From the NCBI GenBank assembly GCA_963762545.1, contig CAVXLC010000001.1, forward strand, positions 62,001-126,000: 64,000 nucleotides of DNA. The letters run 5' to 3'. The position numbers and the translations under genes were made by a program. How positions within the stretch are numbered: the stretch's first letter is position 1; every line of letters starts with the position of its first letter. Source of the DNA: JABFSM01 sp963762545 (GTDB lineage Bacteria; Gemmatimonadota; Gemmatimonadetes; Gemmatimonadales; GWC2-71-9). Below are positions 24,542-31,782 of this stretch, piece after piece. Below the pieces are notes generated by a model that worked only from the letters and a program-made list of their open reading frames with translations, ran no database searches and was not told the DNA's origin.

Positions 24542-25411
24542 ATGAATCTCGTCCTCGCGACCCATCGGGCGTCTCCGGGGCTCACGCCCTCGGACGCCCT
24601 CCTGGCCGGGGCGCTCGAATCACACGGCGTGCCGGTGACCTCCGCCCCGTGGGACTCGATCGAGCCGGCCGGTGCACCGGACCGGTATGTCTGCCTGCGC
24701 TCCACCTGGGACTACCATCTCCGGGCTCCGGAATTCCGGGCCTGGGTCTCCGCGTTCCGGGCCGGTCCGGATCGGCTCTGGAATCCTCCGGACACCGTGC
24801 TCTGGAATCTCGACAAGGAGTACCTTCGCGGGCTGGAACGACAGGGCATACCGCTTCCGATCACCCACTGGCTCCCCGCCGGAGTGGCCCCCGATCCTGG
24901 CGCCCTGTTCCGGGCCACCGGCTGGCGCCTGGCGGTGCTCAAGCCGCGGGTGTCGGCCAGCGCCCACGGAACCATTCTGGTGACGCCGGAGACCGTCCTG
25001 TCCGGTGAGGATGCCGCCCGGCTTTCCCGCTCCGGCGCGCTGTTGCAGGAGTTCATCCCCGAGATCCGGACTCGCGGTGAAGTCTCGCTGATGTTCTTCG
25101 GCGGGGCGTTCAGCCACGCGGTGTGCAAGCAGGTGGCGCCCGGCGAGTTCCGGGTTCAGCCGCACCTGGGGGGCGAGGCCCGCCGCATTGATGCGGCGCC
25201 GGAGCTCCGGGCGTTCGGCGCGCGGGTGCTCCGCGCCGTTCCGGCGCGCTGGGTCTACGCGCGAGTGGACGTGGTCCACGCCGAGCGGGGCCCCGTGCTG
25301 ATGGAGCTGGAGCTGGTCGAGCCGGAGCTCTTCTTTCATCTCGCCCCGGAACGCGCCGACCACCTCGCGGAGTGCCTGGCTGGCCTTGTGGGGCAGAATT
25401 CGAGGCGATAA
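24542..25411 (+). CDS. ATP-grasp domain protein
   Basis: 289 residues from ATG 24542. Fold resembles the cycloserine-ligase-like ATP-grasp group: THRASPGLTPSDALLAGAL, RSTWDYHLRAPEF, LWNLDKEYLRGLERQGIPLP, VLKPRVSASAHGTI (ATP-binding Lys), LLQEFIPEIRTRGEVSLMFFGGAFSHAVCKQVAPGE, and VLMELELVEPELFF with the metal-binding acidic residues. It should join a carboxylate to an amine or thiol using ATP. Partner substrates cannot be told. No other natural-product genes are adjacent. Confidence 0.85.
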   Translation: MNLVLATHRASPGLTPSDALLAGALESHGVPVTSAPWDSIEPAGAPDRYVCLRSTWDYHLRAPEFRAWVSAFRAGPDRLWNPPDTVLWNLDKEYLRGLERQGIPLPITHWLPAGVAPDPGALFRATGWRLAVLKPRVSASAHGTILVTPETVLSGEDAARLSRSGALLQEFIPEIRTRGEVSLMFFGGAFSHAVCKQVAPGEFRVQPHLGGEARRIDAAPELRAFGARVLRAVPARWVYARVDVVHAERGPVLMELELVEPELFFHLAPERADHLAECLAGLVGQNSRR

Positions 25412-25475
25412 TTCTCGCGGAGGTCCGAGCGGGCTCCCACGGCCTTCGATGCGCTTATCTCCCGGGAGTGTCACG

Positions 25476-25859
25476 ATGATCAACGGTGCGCACGTTCTGC
25501 TCTATAACCGGGACCCCGAAGCCGATCGCGCATTCCTCAGGGACACGCTGGAGCTGAAATCGGTGGATGCCGGCGGGGGGTGGCTGATCTTCGCGCTTCC
25601 ACCCGCCGAGGTGGCGGTGCACCCGACCGACGCGGACAAAGCGACCTTTCACGGCGGCCGCGACCTGCTCGGCGCGGTGCTCTATTTCATGTGCGATGAC
25701 CTCAAGGGCACCATGCAGCAGCTGGCCTCCAGGCTGGTGGCCTGCACGCCGGTGAGCCGGGAGCGCTGGGGCATCCGCACCACCATTCCCCTCCCGAGTG
25801 GAGGCGAGGTCGGCCTCTACCAGCCCACCCATCCCACGGCGGTACGGCTGGGGCGCTGA
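25476..25859 (+). CDS. VOC family (glyoxalase-like) protein
   Basis: 127 residues from ATG 25476. Single VOC unit: AHVLLYNRDPEADRAFLRDTLELKSVDAGGGWLIFALP, then YFMCDDLKGTMQQLASR and a C-terminal LPSGGEVGLYQPTHP. The typical metal ligands are at the beginning and end, but substrate is unknown. Cytoplasmic. It converges on the reverse-strand YdeI-like gene with a 1-base gap. Confidence 0.82.
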   Translation: MINGAHVLLYNRDPEADRAFLRDTLELKSVDAGGGWLIFALPPAEVAVHPTDADKATFHGGRDLLGAVLYFMCDDLKGTMQQLASRLVACTPVSRERWGIRTTIPLPSGGEVGLYQPTHPTAVRLGR

Positions 25860-25860
25860 C

Positions 25861-26439
25861 CTACTTTCGCCGCAGCGGCTGGACGTCCCGTCCGGCCGCC
25901 GAATCGGCGATGAGCGCCCGCAGCCTTCGCTGGCGGGTCTCCTCCTTCTTCGCGCTCATCACCCACCAGCTGGTGGTGCGCCGATACCATGCCGGGCGGC
26001 TCTGGTAGAATCTCCAGGCCTTGGGGTTGGCCTTGAGTATCGCCGCATATTCAGGGGAGAGGGTCGCGTTCTTGCGTTGCTGTTCGTAGGAGTAGATTCG
26101 GGACTCGCTCTCCTTCCGGGCCTTCAGCCGCTCGAGCCCGGCCGGGTGCATGAGGCCGGCGCTGATCAGCTCCTCCACCCGCCTGATATTGACGGCGCTC
26201 CACACGCTGCCGGGCCGCCGCGGCGTGAACCGGATGAGGTATCTCGTCTCGTCGATGCTCCGACGCACGCCGTCGATCCACCCGAAGCAGAGGGCGTGGT
26301 CCACCGACTCCGGCCAGGTGATACTGGGCCGGCCCGATCCGACCTTGTAGAATCCCACCAGGAGTTCGGCCGCGCTGGCGTGGTTCTCCTGCAGCCATTG
26401 GCGCCATTCCGCGGGCGACGCGAAAAAGAGAGGCTTCAT
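25861..26439 (-). CDS. YdeI/OmpD-associated family protein
   Basis: 192 residues from ATG at 26439 (reverse strand). YdeI-like pattern: PLFFASPAEWRQWLQENHASAAELLVGFYKVGSGRPSITWPESVDHALCFGWIDGVRRSIDE, then the RFTPRRPGSVWSAVNIRRVEELISAGLMHPAGL block and YAAILKANPKAWRFYQSRPAWYRR with the Arg-rich end. Function unknown. The start codon shares two bases with the ATG of the opposite-strand lipoprotein gene. Confidence 0.9.
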   Translation of the reverse strand: MKPLFFASPAEWRQWLQENHASAAELLVGFYKVGSGRPSITWPESVDHALCFGWIDGVRRSIDETRYLIRFTPRRPGSVWSAVNIRRVEELISAGLMHPAGLERLKARKESESRIYSYEQQRKNATLSPEYAAILKANPKAWRFYQSRPAWYRRTTSWWVMSAKKEETRQRRLRALIADSAAGRDVQPLRRK

Positions 26440-26938
26440 GCCGAAGAGTCTAACGGTCTCCGTGGGTGTCAGGCAGCTTGGTGCGGCGCTGCTCGCGTGC
26501 GCCCTGGGATGCGGCGGCTCGCGCGGTGAGCCGGCCGCGACCCCGGCCGACAAGCGGTCGGTGATCGCGCCGGACGGGAGCTATGAGCTGCTGGTACCGG
26601 CTCGCTGGGCCGGCCTCTACCGCGTCGATTCCCTCTCAACGCAGGAGCTGGGCACCGCGCGCCCGGGGGCGCTCAACCTGGTATTCATCCCGGCCGATTC
26701 CTCGATCCGGCCCCAGACCCTGGTCGTCGTGGCGGTCTATGACTCGGCGGCGTGGGTCGCGGTGCGGGAGGAGGGGGGACCGCCCCCGGGAGATTCGGTG
26801 GCGGCGCGAGCCGGCAGAGTCTACGTCGTGGGGCTTCCCCAGTCCAATCCCTTTGTTCCCGGCAGCGGCGACGCGGTCCGATTCGACTCGCTCCAGCTCC
26901 GGCCATCCGAGGTCCCGGCCCTGGTACGGATACGGTAG
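26438..26938 (+). CDS. Lipoprotein of unknown function
   Basis: 166 residues from ATG 26438, or 158 from GTG 26462, which is the better spaced start because the ATG overlaps the divergent gene's start codon. Signal peptide with lipobox ALGC (then GGSRGEPAATPADKRS). The mature part has SYELLVPARWAGLYRVDSL and LVFIPADSSIRPQTLVVVAVYDSAAWVAVREEGG. Not recognised. The next gene starts after 1 base. Confidence 0.65.
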   Translation: MPKSLTVSVGVRQLGAALLACALGCGGSRGEPAATPADKRSVIAPDGSYELLVPARWAGLYRVDSLSTQELGTARPGALNLVFIPADSSIRPQTLVVVAVYDSAAWVAVREEGGPPPGDSVAARAGRVYVVGLPQSNPFVPGSGDAVRFDSLQLRPSEVPALVRIR

Positions 26939-26939
26939 C

Positions 26940-27740
26940 ATGCGGCCCGGAACGGCTCGTCGCGGTCTGATCACCATTGGCGTCGCGTTCTGCCTTGCCG
27001 GCCCGGCCGCGGCTCAGGCGCCCCGGGCCATCGTCGGCTTCCCGCTTCGCTTGATGGACTTGAGCTTCGCGGCCGACACGATTGCCGGCCTCCATGTGCT
27101 GATGCAGCCGTCGGCCGGGAGCAAGGAGGGCCACGACAAGGAGGGCCTGGTGTGGCTCCGGTTCGATCCCGACACCGTGCTGGAGTGGCTCAACAGCGCG
27201 GCGGCGGCCCTCCGGGTCCCGGTGCCGGACGCCCGGGCGGACGGCATCCAGTGGTCGCGTCCCCTGACGCCCCTGAATCGCCATGGGGCGCTGGCATTGG
27301 GACGGGAACGGAAAAAGGGGAAGCTCCAGAACACGCATTGGATCGCCGTCGCCGATTCGTCCACCGGCTGGCGGGCCGAGCTGACCGGCGCCGAAGCCGA
27401 CAGCCTGCTGCGCCTGTTCCTCAATCTTGGCACCCAGTCCCGATTCGATACCACCTCGGCCGCGCCCTACGACGAGACCAGGGTGGACTCACCGGTGTCG
27501 GTTCTGCATCAACCGTTGCCCAGATATCACGGCAAGGCGGGCCGGGTGGTCGCCCAGTATGTGGTGGGCGAATCCGGAGCGGCCGACACGGCGTCGTTTG
27601 TGGCGTTTCTGGCTTCGGATCGGGACCTGATCCCGGACGCCTGGGAGGTACTCCGGCGCTCGCGGTTCAGGCCGGCCCTGGTGCGCGGGAAGCCGGTGCG
27701 CCAGCTGGTGTACCAGTCCATCGTCTGGTCGGACCATTGA
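26940..27740 (+). CDS. Secreted protein with TonB-like C-terminal domain
   Basis: 266 residues from ATG 26940, with signal peptide (to GPAAAQAP). The C-terminal 75 residues (GRVVAQYVVGESGAADTASFVAFLASDRDLIPDAWEVLRRSRFRPALVRGKPVRQLVYQSIVW) have the TonB_C beta-alpha-beta pattern with the typical xF.PA...G.PV end. No Pro-rich linker or membrane anchor, so it is a periplasmic TonB-C-like protein, common in Gemmatimonadota and Acidobacteria. The N-terminal half (DEGLVWLRFDPDTV...) is unknown. Confidence 0.75.
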   Translation: MRPGTARRGLITIGVAFCLAGPAAAQAPRAIVGFPLRLMDLSFAADTIAGLHVLMQPSAGSKEGHDKEGLVWLRFDPDTVLEWLNSAAAALRVPVPDARADGIQWSRPLTPLNRHGALALGRERKKGKLQNTHWIAVADSSTGWRAELTGAEADSLLRLFLNLGTQSRFDTTSAAPYDETRVDSPVSVLHQPLPRYHGKAGRVVAQYVVGESGAADTASFVAFLASDRDLIPDAWEVLRRSRFRPALVRGKPVRQLVYQSIVWSDH

Positions 27741-27866
27741 ACCGGAAGGAATGACCGCCCATGACCACCCGAGGCTATCGCGCCGCCGAGCCTGGCCGCG
27801 GGCCCCGCGCTCCGCTTCCAGGCGAGGGTTCCTCCCGCGGCTTCGACAGGTGTAGCGTTTTGAGGC

Positions 27867-28064
27867 TTACTTGCGGCCCTTGGTCTTGAGCCACCGCTCG
27901 GCCGCGCGCTTGGCTTTGATGGATCCCCCGAAGGCGGCGTCCGAGAAGAGCCGGCTCCGGTAGCGCCGGCTCTTGGTGTCGGGGTTCACCGGACCGTAGG
28001 GGATGCGGGCCTGCCAGCCCTTCGTGTTCGACTGCTTCGAGCGTACGCGAACGATCCAGCTCAA
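27867..28064 (-). CDS. Small basic protein, AP2/integrase-arm-like
   Basis: 65 residues. The start is TTG at 28064 (reverse), 6 bases after a perfect AGGAGG (28071-28076 complement), which beats a longer ORF beginning at 28112. Sequence: WIVRVRSKQSNTKGWQARIPYG..., then SRRYRSRLFSDAAFGGSIKAKRAAERWLKTKGRK. The pattern of two to three beta-strands followed by a helix with AxRAAExW resembles the AP2-type arm-DNA-binding domain of phage integrases, but the rest of an integrase is missing. Basic charge suggests nucleic-acid binding. Similar in general plan to the protein at 33574. Confidence 0.6.
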   Translation of the reverse strand: MSWIVRVRSKQSNTKGWQARIPYGPVNPDTKSRRYRSRLFSDAAFGGSIKAKRAAERWLKTKGRK

Positions 28065-28385
28065 AACGGCCTCCTGGACGAGATGAGAAACCCTAACATA
28101 ACTGGCGGCCATGTTCCACGGGAGAACGTGGTGATCTTGTCTAGTACGCGGTCCCGATGGCTGGCGTTGGTGGTGGTGCTCGTCCTGTGCTCACGGGACC
28201 CCCGGACACCCCCTTCCGAGGCGGGCGCTCCCGATTCCTCCATCCGCGGGAGTTTCGCGGCGACTACGCGAGCCGGTTGAACCTCGCCCCCGAGCCCTGA
28301 ACGGCGTCGCTTGCGCCCCCCCAGGGCGACGCGCCACTATGCATGTCACGCTGCCGCCACGCCGGACTCTCCTGGGAGGAGCACC
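28065..28385. other. Gap with no confident gene
   Basis: 321 bases between the reverse-strand small basic gene and the PspB-like gene. It holds the AGGAGG of the reverse gene (28071-28076), a small inverted repeat CCACG/CGTGG around 28117, and a possible short secreted peptide at 28131..28280. I see no tRNA and no clear sigma70 promoter in it. Confidence 0.4.
28131..28280 (+). CDS. Possible small secreted peptide (low confidence)
   Basis: 49 residues from GTG 28131, 6 bases after GGAG. Sequence begins with SSTRSRWLALVVVLVLCSRDP, so a basic start and an 11-residue hydrophobic core followed by Cys, Ser, Arg, Asp, Pro. This could be a signal peptide or a small membrane peptide. The remaining residues are polar and low in complexity. 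No homologue is recognised and the surrounding codon positions give no strong coding signal. Confidence 0.2.
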   Translation: MILSSTRSRWLALVVVLVLCSRDPRTPPSEAGAPDSSIRGSFAATTRAG

Positions 28386-28631
28386 ATGAATCCCGCCGTA
28401 CTGGCGCTGATGATCCCCATCATCGCGATCGTCTGCGGCACCGTTCTGAAGCTGAGCCGAGACAAGTACGGCCCCGGCTTGCCCGCGGAGCTCAGCCACC
28501 GGCTCGAGGCGCTCGAGAGCGAGGTCGGCGCGCTTCGTCAGGAGCTGGGCGAAACCCAGGAACGGCTCGACTTTACCGAGCGGCTGCTGGCCCAGGACAA
28601 GGGAGTCAACCGCCTGAACCCGGAGCACTGA
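28386..28631 (+). CDS. Small membrane protein with coiled coil, PspB-like
   Basis: 81 residues from ATG 28386 after GGGAGGAG. An N-terminal membrane segment (VLALMIPIIAIVCGTVL) is followed by a charged heptad-repeat helix (HRLEALESEVGALRQELGETQERLDFTERLLAQ). The layout (short anchor plus cytoplasmic coiled coil) is like PspB of the phage-shock response, but no pspA or pspC is nearby, so the function is not assignable. Confidence 0.6.
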   Translation: MNPAVLALMIPIIAIVCGTVLKLSRDKYGPGLPAELSHRLEALESEVGALRQELGETQERLDFTERLLAQDKGVNRLNPEH

Positions 28632-28804
28632 GCCGGGGGATTCCACCCGCCTCCCCACCCGCAATCCACCCGGCCGCATGACCCGGCTCGGTCCGACGCG
28701 TCCCTCCCACACGGCGGTCCGGCCAACTGGCGTCCCCCGAGCCCGGCGGTAGGTTACCTGCGTCATCCCGGTCTCACGATTACCCCCGCGCCCAAGGAGC
28801 GCCC

Positions 28805-29212
28805 ATGGGAATGCTGCCGCACGTCTCGCCGCTCGCCATGCTGGTGGCCACGCTCCTGGGCTTCGTGCTGGGCGCGATCTGGTACGGACCCCTCTTCTCC
28901 AAGGCCTGGATGGCGGAGAACGGGTTTACCCGGGAAACCATCAAGAAGGACTTTAACCCGCTCCGGATGTATGGAACGACCTTTGTGATGGGCCTGCTGG
29001 CCTCCTATGTATTCGGGCTTGCGATCGGGCCGAATCCGGACCTGGTCTACGCGGTCGGCTCCGGACTCGCGGCGGGAGTGTTCTGGGTGGGCACCTCGTT
29101 CGCCACCAGCTATCTGTTCGAGGGCAAGAGCCTCCGCCACTTTCTGATCAATGGCGGCTATCATGCGGTACAGTTCGGCTTGATCGGCCTGGCGTTCGGT
29201 CTTCTCGGGTGA
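28805..29212 (+). CDS. DUF1761 membrane protein
   Basis: 135 residues. Four hydrophobic segments. Signature: LGFVLGAIWYGPLFSKAWMAENGFTRE at the beginning and LRHFLINGGYHAVQFGLIGLAFGLLG at the end, matching DUF1761. Function unknown. AAGGAG 5 bases upstream of the ATG. Confidence 0.88.
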   Translation: MGMLPHVSPLAMLVATLLGFVLGAIWYGPLFSKAWMAENGFTRETIKKDFNPLRMYGTTFVMGLLASYVFGLAIGPNPDLVYAVGSGLAAGVFWVGTSFATSYLFEGKSLRHFLINGGYHAVQFGLIGLAFGLLG

Positions 29213-29219
29213 GGTGTTC

Positions 29220-29762
29220 ATGATGCGACTGGTGCGGGCTGCCGCGTTTGTCCTGCTCCTCGCGGGGGTTCCCTCGCAGGTCAGCGCGCAGCGGGAGGGA
29301 CCGGCCGTCGAGTACGGCGTCCTCGTGGGGGCCTCCCGGTATGATCTCTCCGCCGCCACCATCGGCGCGGGCGGCGGCTTTACCGATACCGGCTTCTCCT
29401 TCAAGGTCGGCATTGCCATTCCGGTGGTCCGCCGGACCGTGTTCCTCGAGCCGGGCCTCGGGTTCCTCGGCTCTACCACCCAGTTCGGGCATCACAACAC
29501 ATGGATGTTTCCGGAGCTCGCGGTGCAGGTCCAGCAGCGGCTCGGCATGGTTCGCCCGTACCTGGGTGTCGGGCTGGGCACCGGGACGACCGGGCTCTCG
29601 GGCCCGGCACACTGGAAGTTCACCATGCTCGCCCTGGGGGGACTCCGTGTGCATCTGGCGGGGCGCTGGGGCGTCCGGGGAGAAATACGGCTTCGTTCGG
29701 TCGATCCCTGGAACGGGCACACGGCCGATGTCGGCCTCGGATTCACGCATTCGTCCTTCTGA
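29220..29762 (+). CDS. Outer-membrane beta-barrel-like protein
   Basis: 180 residues from ATG 29220 (GTG 29214 and ATG 29223 are alternatives). Signal peptide cleaved near VSAQ. The rest alternates hydrophobic and polar residues in beta-strands (EYGVLVGASRYDLSAAT, FSFKVGIAIPVV, TVFLEPGLGFLG, RPYLGVGLGTGT, WGVRGEIRLRSVDP) and ends in VGLGFTHSSF, a C-terminal aromatic as in outer-membrane barrels. Probably a small eight-strand OmpA/OmpW-like barrel. Function unknown. Confidence 0.7.
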   Translation: MMRLVRAAAFVLLLAGVPSQVSAQREGPAVEYGVLVGASRYDLSAATIGAGGGFTDTGFSFKVGIAIPVVRRTVFLEPGLGFLGSTTQFGHHNTWMFPELAVQVQQRLGMVRPYLGVGLGTGTTGLSGPAHWKFTMLALGGLRVHLAGRWGVRGEIRLRSVDPWNGHTADVGLGFTHSSF

Positions 29763-29789
29763 AAGCCATCTCCGGCGGAAGGAGCGGCA

Positions 29790-30269
29790 ATGAAGGTGAA
29801 AGTCATCGGCCGGGACGGCCGGCTGGTGGGCCCGGTCAATTCCGCCCATCTCGTGAAATCCGATGCCGAATGGCGGTCGCAGCTGACCCCGGAGCAGTTC
29901 CTGATTGCGCGGGGCAAGGGCACCGAGCGCGCCTTCTGCGGCAACCTGCTCGACAACAAGCGCGAGGGGATCTACACCTGCATCTGTTGCCGGCTCCCTC
30001 TGTTCGGGTCGGACGCCAAGTTCGACTCCGGCACCGGCTGGCCCAGCTTCTTCCGGCCGGTGGCGGACGAAAACCTCATCATGCACCAGGACCGCAGCTA
30101 CGGCATGGTCCGCACCGAGATCCTGTGCGCCCGGTGCGATGCCCACCTCGGTCATGTGTTCGACGACGGGCCCCCGCCCACCCGCCTGCGCTTCTGCATC
30201 AATTCCGAGTCGCTCGTCTTTACCGACACCGCCGATCTCGCGGCCCTGGCCGATCCGGCCGCGCCCTGA
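29790..30269 (+). CDS. msrB: Peptide-methionine (R)-S-oxide reductase
   Basis: 159 residues. Repairs the R-form of oxidised methionine. Zinc-binding pairs CICC and CARC, the GTGWPSFFRP motif and the catalytic RFCINSESLVF are all present. The recycling Cys position, common in many MsrB proteins, is seen as FCGNLLDN near residue 50. No signal peptide; cytoplasmic. It precedes a ferritin-like gene by 28 bases, which suggests an oxidant/iron stress pair. Confidence 0.95.
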   Translation: MKVKVIGRDGRLVGPVNSAHLVKSDAEWRSQLTPEQFLIARGKGTERAFCGNLLDNKREGIYTCICCRLPLFGSDAKFDSGTGWPSFFRPVADENLIMHQDRSYGMVRTEILCARCDAHLGHVFDDGPPPTRLRFCINSESLVFTDTADLAALADPAAP

Positions 30270-30297
30270 CTCCGAACCTGCCTCGACTGGAGAACCC

Positions 30298-30795
30298 GTG
30301 GCCAAGACGCCCCCCTCCGCTCCCGCGCACCAGGTCCCGGCCGACGAGCCGATGACCCGGGGCCGCCTGGTCGAGCGGCTCAACGAAGACCTGGCGCGGG
30401 AATACCAGGCCATTATCGCCTATATCGTCTATTCGCAGGTGCTCAAGGGCGCCGCCTACATGTCCATCGCCCAGGAGCTCGAGAAGCACGCCGGCGAGGA
30501 GCTCCGCCATGCCATCACCATCGCCAAGCAGATTGACTATCTGGGCGGCACCCCGACCGTGGTCCCGAACCCGGTGAAGCTGTCGAAGAAGGCCACCGAC
30601 CTGCTCCGATTCGACCTGAAGAACGAGAGCGAGACGATCCGGAACTACCGCGAGCGGGTCACGCAGTGCGAATCCCTGGGCGAGTTCGCGATGGCCGAGC
30701 ACATCCGGGAAATTCTCAAGCAGGAACAGGAGCACCTCATCGATCTGGCCACCGCGCTCGGCGAGGACCCGCCCCACGTCGGCACCAGGCGCTGA
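30298..30795 (+). CDS. Ferritin-like (bacterioferritin/Dps-type) protein
   Basis: 165 residues from GTG 30298 after GGAG. Diiron ligands are visible as Glu35 in DLAREYQAIIAYI, the ExxH in GEELRHAITIAKQ (Glu68, His71) and a second ExxH in LKQEQEHLIDLATAL. This is the four-helix ferritin-like fold, closest to bacterioferritin-like proteins that store iron or remove peroxide. The first 20 residues are a polar extension (AKTPPSAPAHQVPADEP). Confidence 0.85.
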   Translation: MAKTPPSAPAHQVPADEPMTRGRLVERLNEDLAREYQAIIAYIVYSQVLKGAAYMSIAQELEKHAGEELRHAITIAKQIDYLGGTPTVVPNPVKLSKKATDLLRFDLKNESETIRNYRERVTQCESLGEFAMAEHIREILKQEQEHLIDLATALGEDPPHVGTRR

Positions 30796-30808
30796 CCCGG
30801 CGGCCGTC

Positions 30809-31429
30809 GTGTCGCCGTCCGGTACGCTTACCGACACCTGGTTCGTGAACCGCCCCATGGGGCAGCGAGCCCGACTGGTGACGTTGCCGGCCGACACCGG
30901 CGGTCGCTCCTTCGTCCTCGAGTACATCAACCAGCCCTACGCCGGCCAGTTTGCGCTGCCCACCCACTTTCATCCCACCTGGACCGAATCGTTCGAGATC
31001 CTCTCGGGGGAGGCCCGCTACCTCCTCGGCGGGACGGAGGGCAACGCCGGCCCCGGGCAGACCGTCGTGCTGCCGCTGGGGGTACCCCACCGGCATCCCT
31101 GGAGCTGCAGCAACGCCGAGCTCCACGTGCGGCACACCGCCGTGGCGGACCCGCCGGACCTCCGGGGTCTGACCGCGAGCCTCCAGGCGATCCTCACGAT
31201 CTTCGGTCTGGCCGGGACCGGCCGGGTTAACCGGCGCGGAGCTCCCAATCCGCTCCAGCTGGCCGTCCTGGCGCAGGCCACCATGCCGGCTACCTACGTG
31301 GCCGGCCTGCCCGTCGGGCTGCAGCGGGCGCTCATCGCGATGCTGGCCCGCCTGGGCCGCGCCCTCGGGTACCGGGTCAGCTATCCGGAGTTCGGCGTCC
31401 TTTCCCTCGACGCCGGTGCCGACGCCTAG
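30809..31429 (+). CDS. Cupin domain protein
   Basis: 206 residues from GTG 30809. The first 120 residues form a cupin: QPYAGQFALPTHFHPTWTESFEILSGEARYLLGGTEGNAGPGQTVVLPLGVPHRHPW, with the metal ligands His, His, Glu and His. The C-terminal half is helical with hydrophobic parts (LQAILTIFGLAGTG, LPVGLQRALIAMLARLGRALGY). Function unknown. Overlaps no gene, but the spacing to both neighbours is short. Confidence 0.82.
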   Translation: MSPSGTLTDTWFVNRPMGQRARLVTLPADTGGRSFVLEYINQPYAGQFALPTHFHPTWTESFEILSGEARYLLGGTEGNAGPGQTVVLPLGVPHRHPWSCSNAELHVRHTAVADPPDLRGLTASLQAILTIFGLAGTGRVNRRGAPNPLQLAVLAQATMPATYVAGLPVGLQRALIAMLARLGRALGYRVSYPEFGVLSLDAGADA

Positions 31430-31434
31430 TCCCC

Positions 31435-31782
31435 ATGCCGCTTCCCGCGCCGGAATCTTCCCTCGTTCCCCTGCGTCGCGACGGCGCCGTGCGGCGGTTT
31501 GCTCCCGGAGCAATGGCCCGGCGGATCACCGGCTGGATTCGAGGGTGGCACGACGGGCAGCTGCTGACATTCTGGGCCGGCGCGACCATCGTCCCATGGC
31601 AGATCGGAGTCTGGCGGGAGACCCTCATCCGAAACCGGCTCGAGGGGTTCCTCAACCCCGGCATGGGCTCACTCGGCTGGGCCGGCCGGGTCGCGGAAAT
31701 CCTGGGCTACGTCGTCCTGCCCTCGCTGGCTTTCCTGGCGACGGCCATCTGGGTCAGCGGACGGGTCCGGCGAAGGTCGTGA
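31435..31782 (+). CDS. Membrane protein of unknown function, start of a coupled cluster
   Basis: 115 residues. One or two hydrophobic segments near the end (VAEILGYVVLPSLAFLATAIWVSG); the first part has Arg-rich RRDGAVRRFAPGAMARR. Its stop overlaps the start of the next gene as GTGA, so the two are translationally coupled. No family recognised. Confidence 0.55.
   Translation: MPLPAPESSLVPLRRDGAVRRFAPGAMARRITGWIRGWHDGQLLTFWAGATIVPWQIGVWRETLIRNRLEGFLNPGMGSLGWAGRVAEILGYVVLPSLAFLATAIWVSGRVRRRS

Noticed and set aside
27751..27876. Short frames after GGAAGGA (ATG 27751 or 27761)
   Set aside because: Only 34-42 residues of Arg/Pro-rich sequence with no secondary-structure pattern; it may be a relic but cannot be supported.
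28157..28300. 47-residue frame overlapping the possible secreted peptide
   Set aside because: No Shine-Dalgarno at a proper distance and Gly/Arg/Pro-rich composition.
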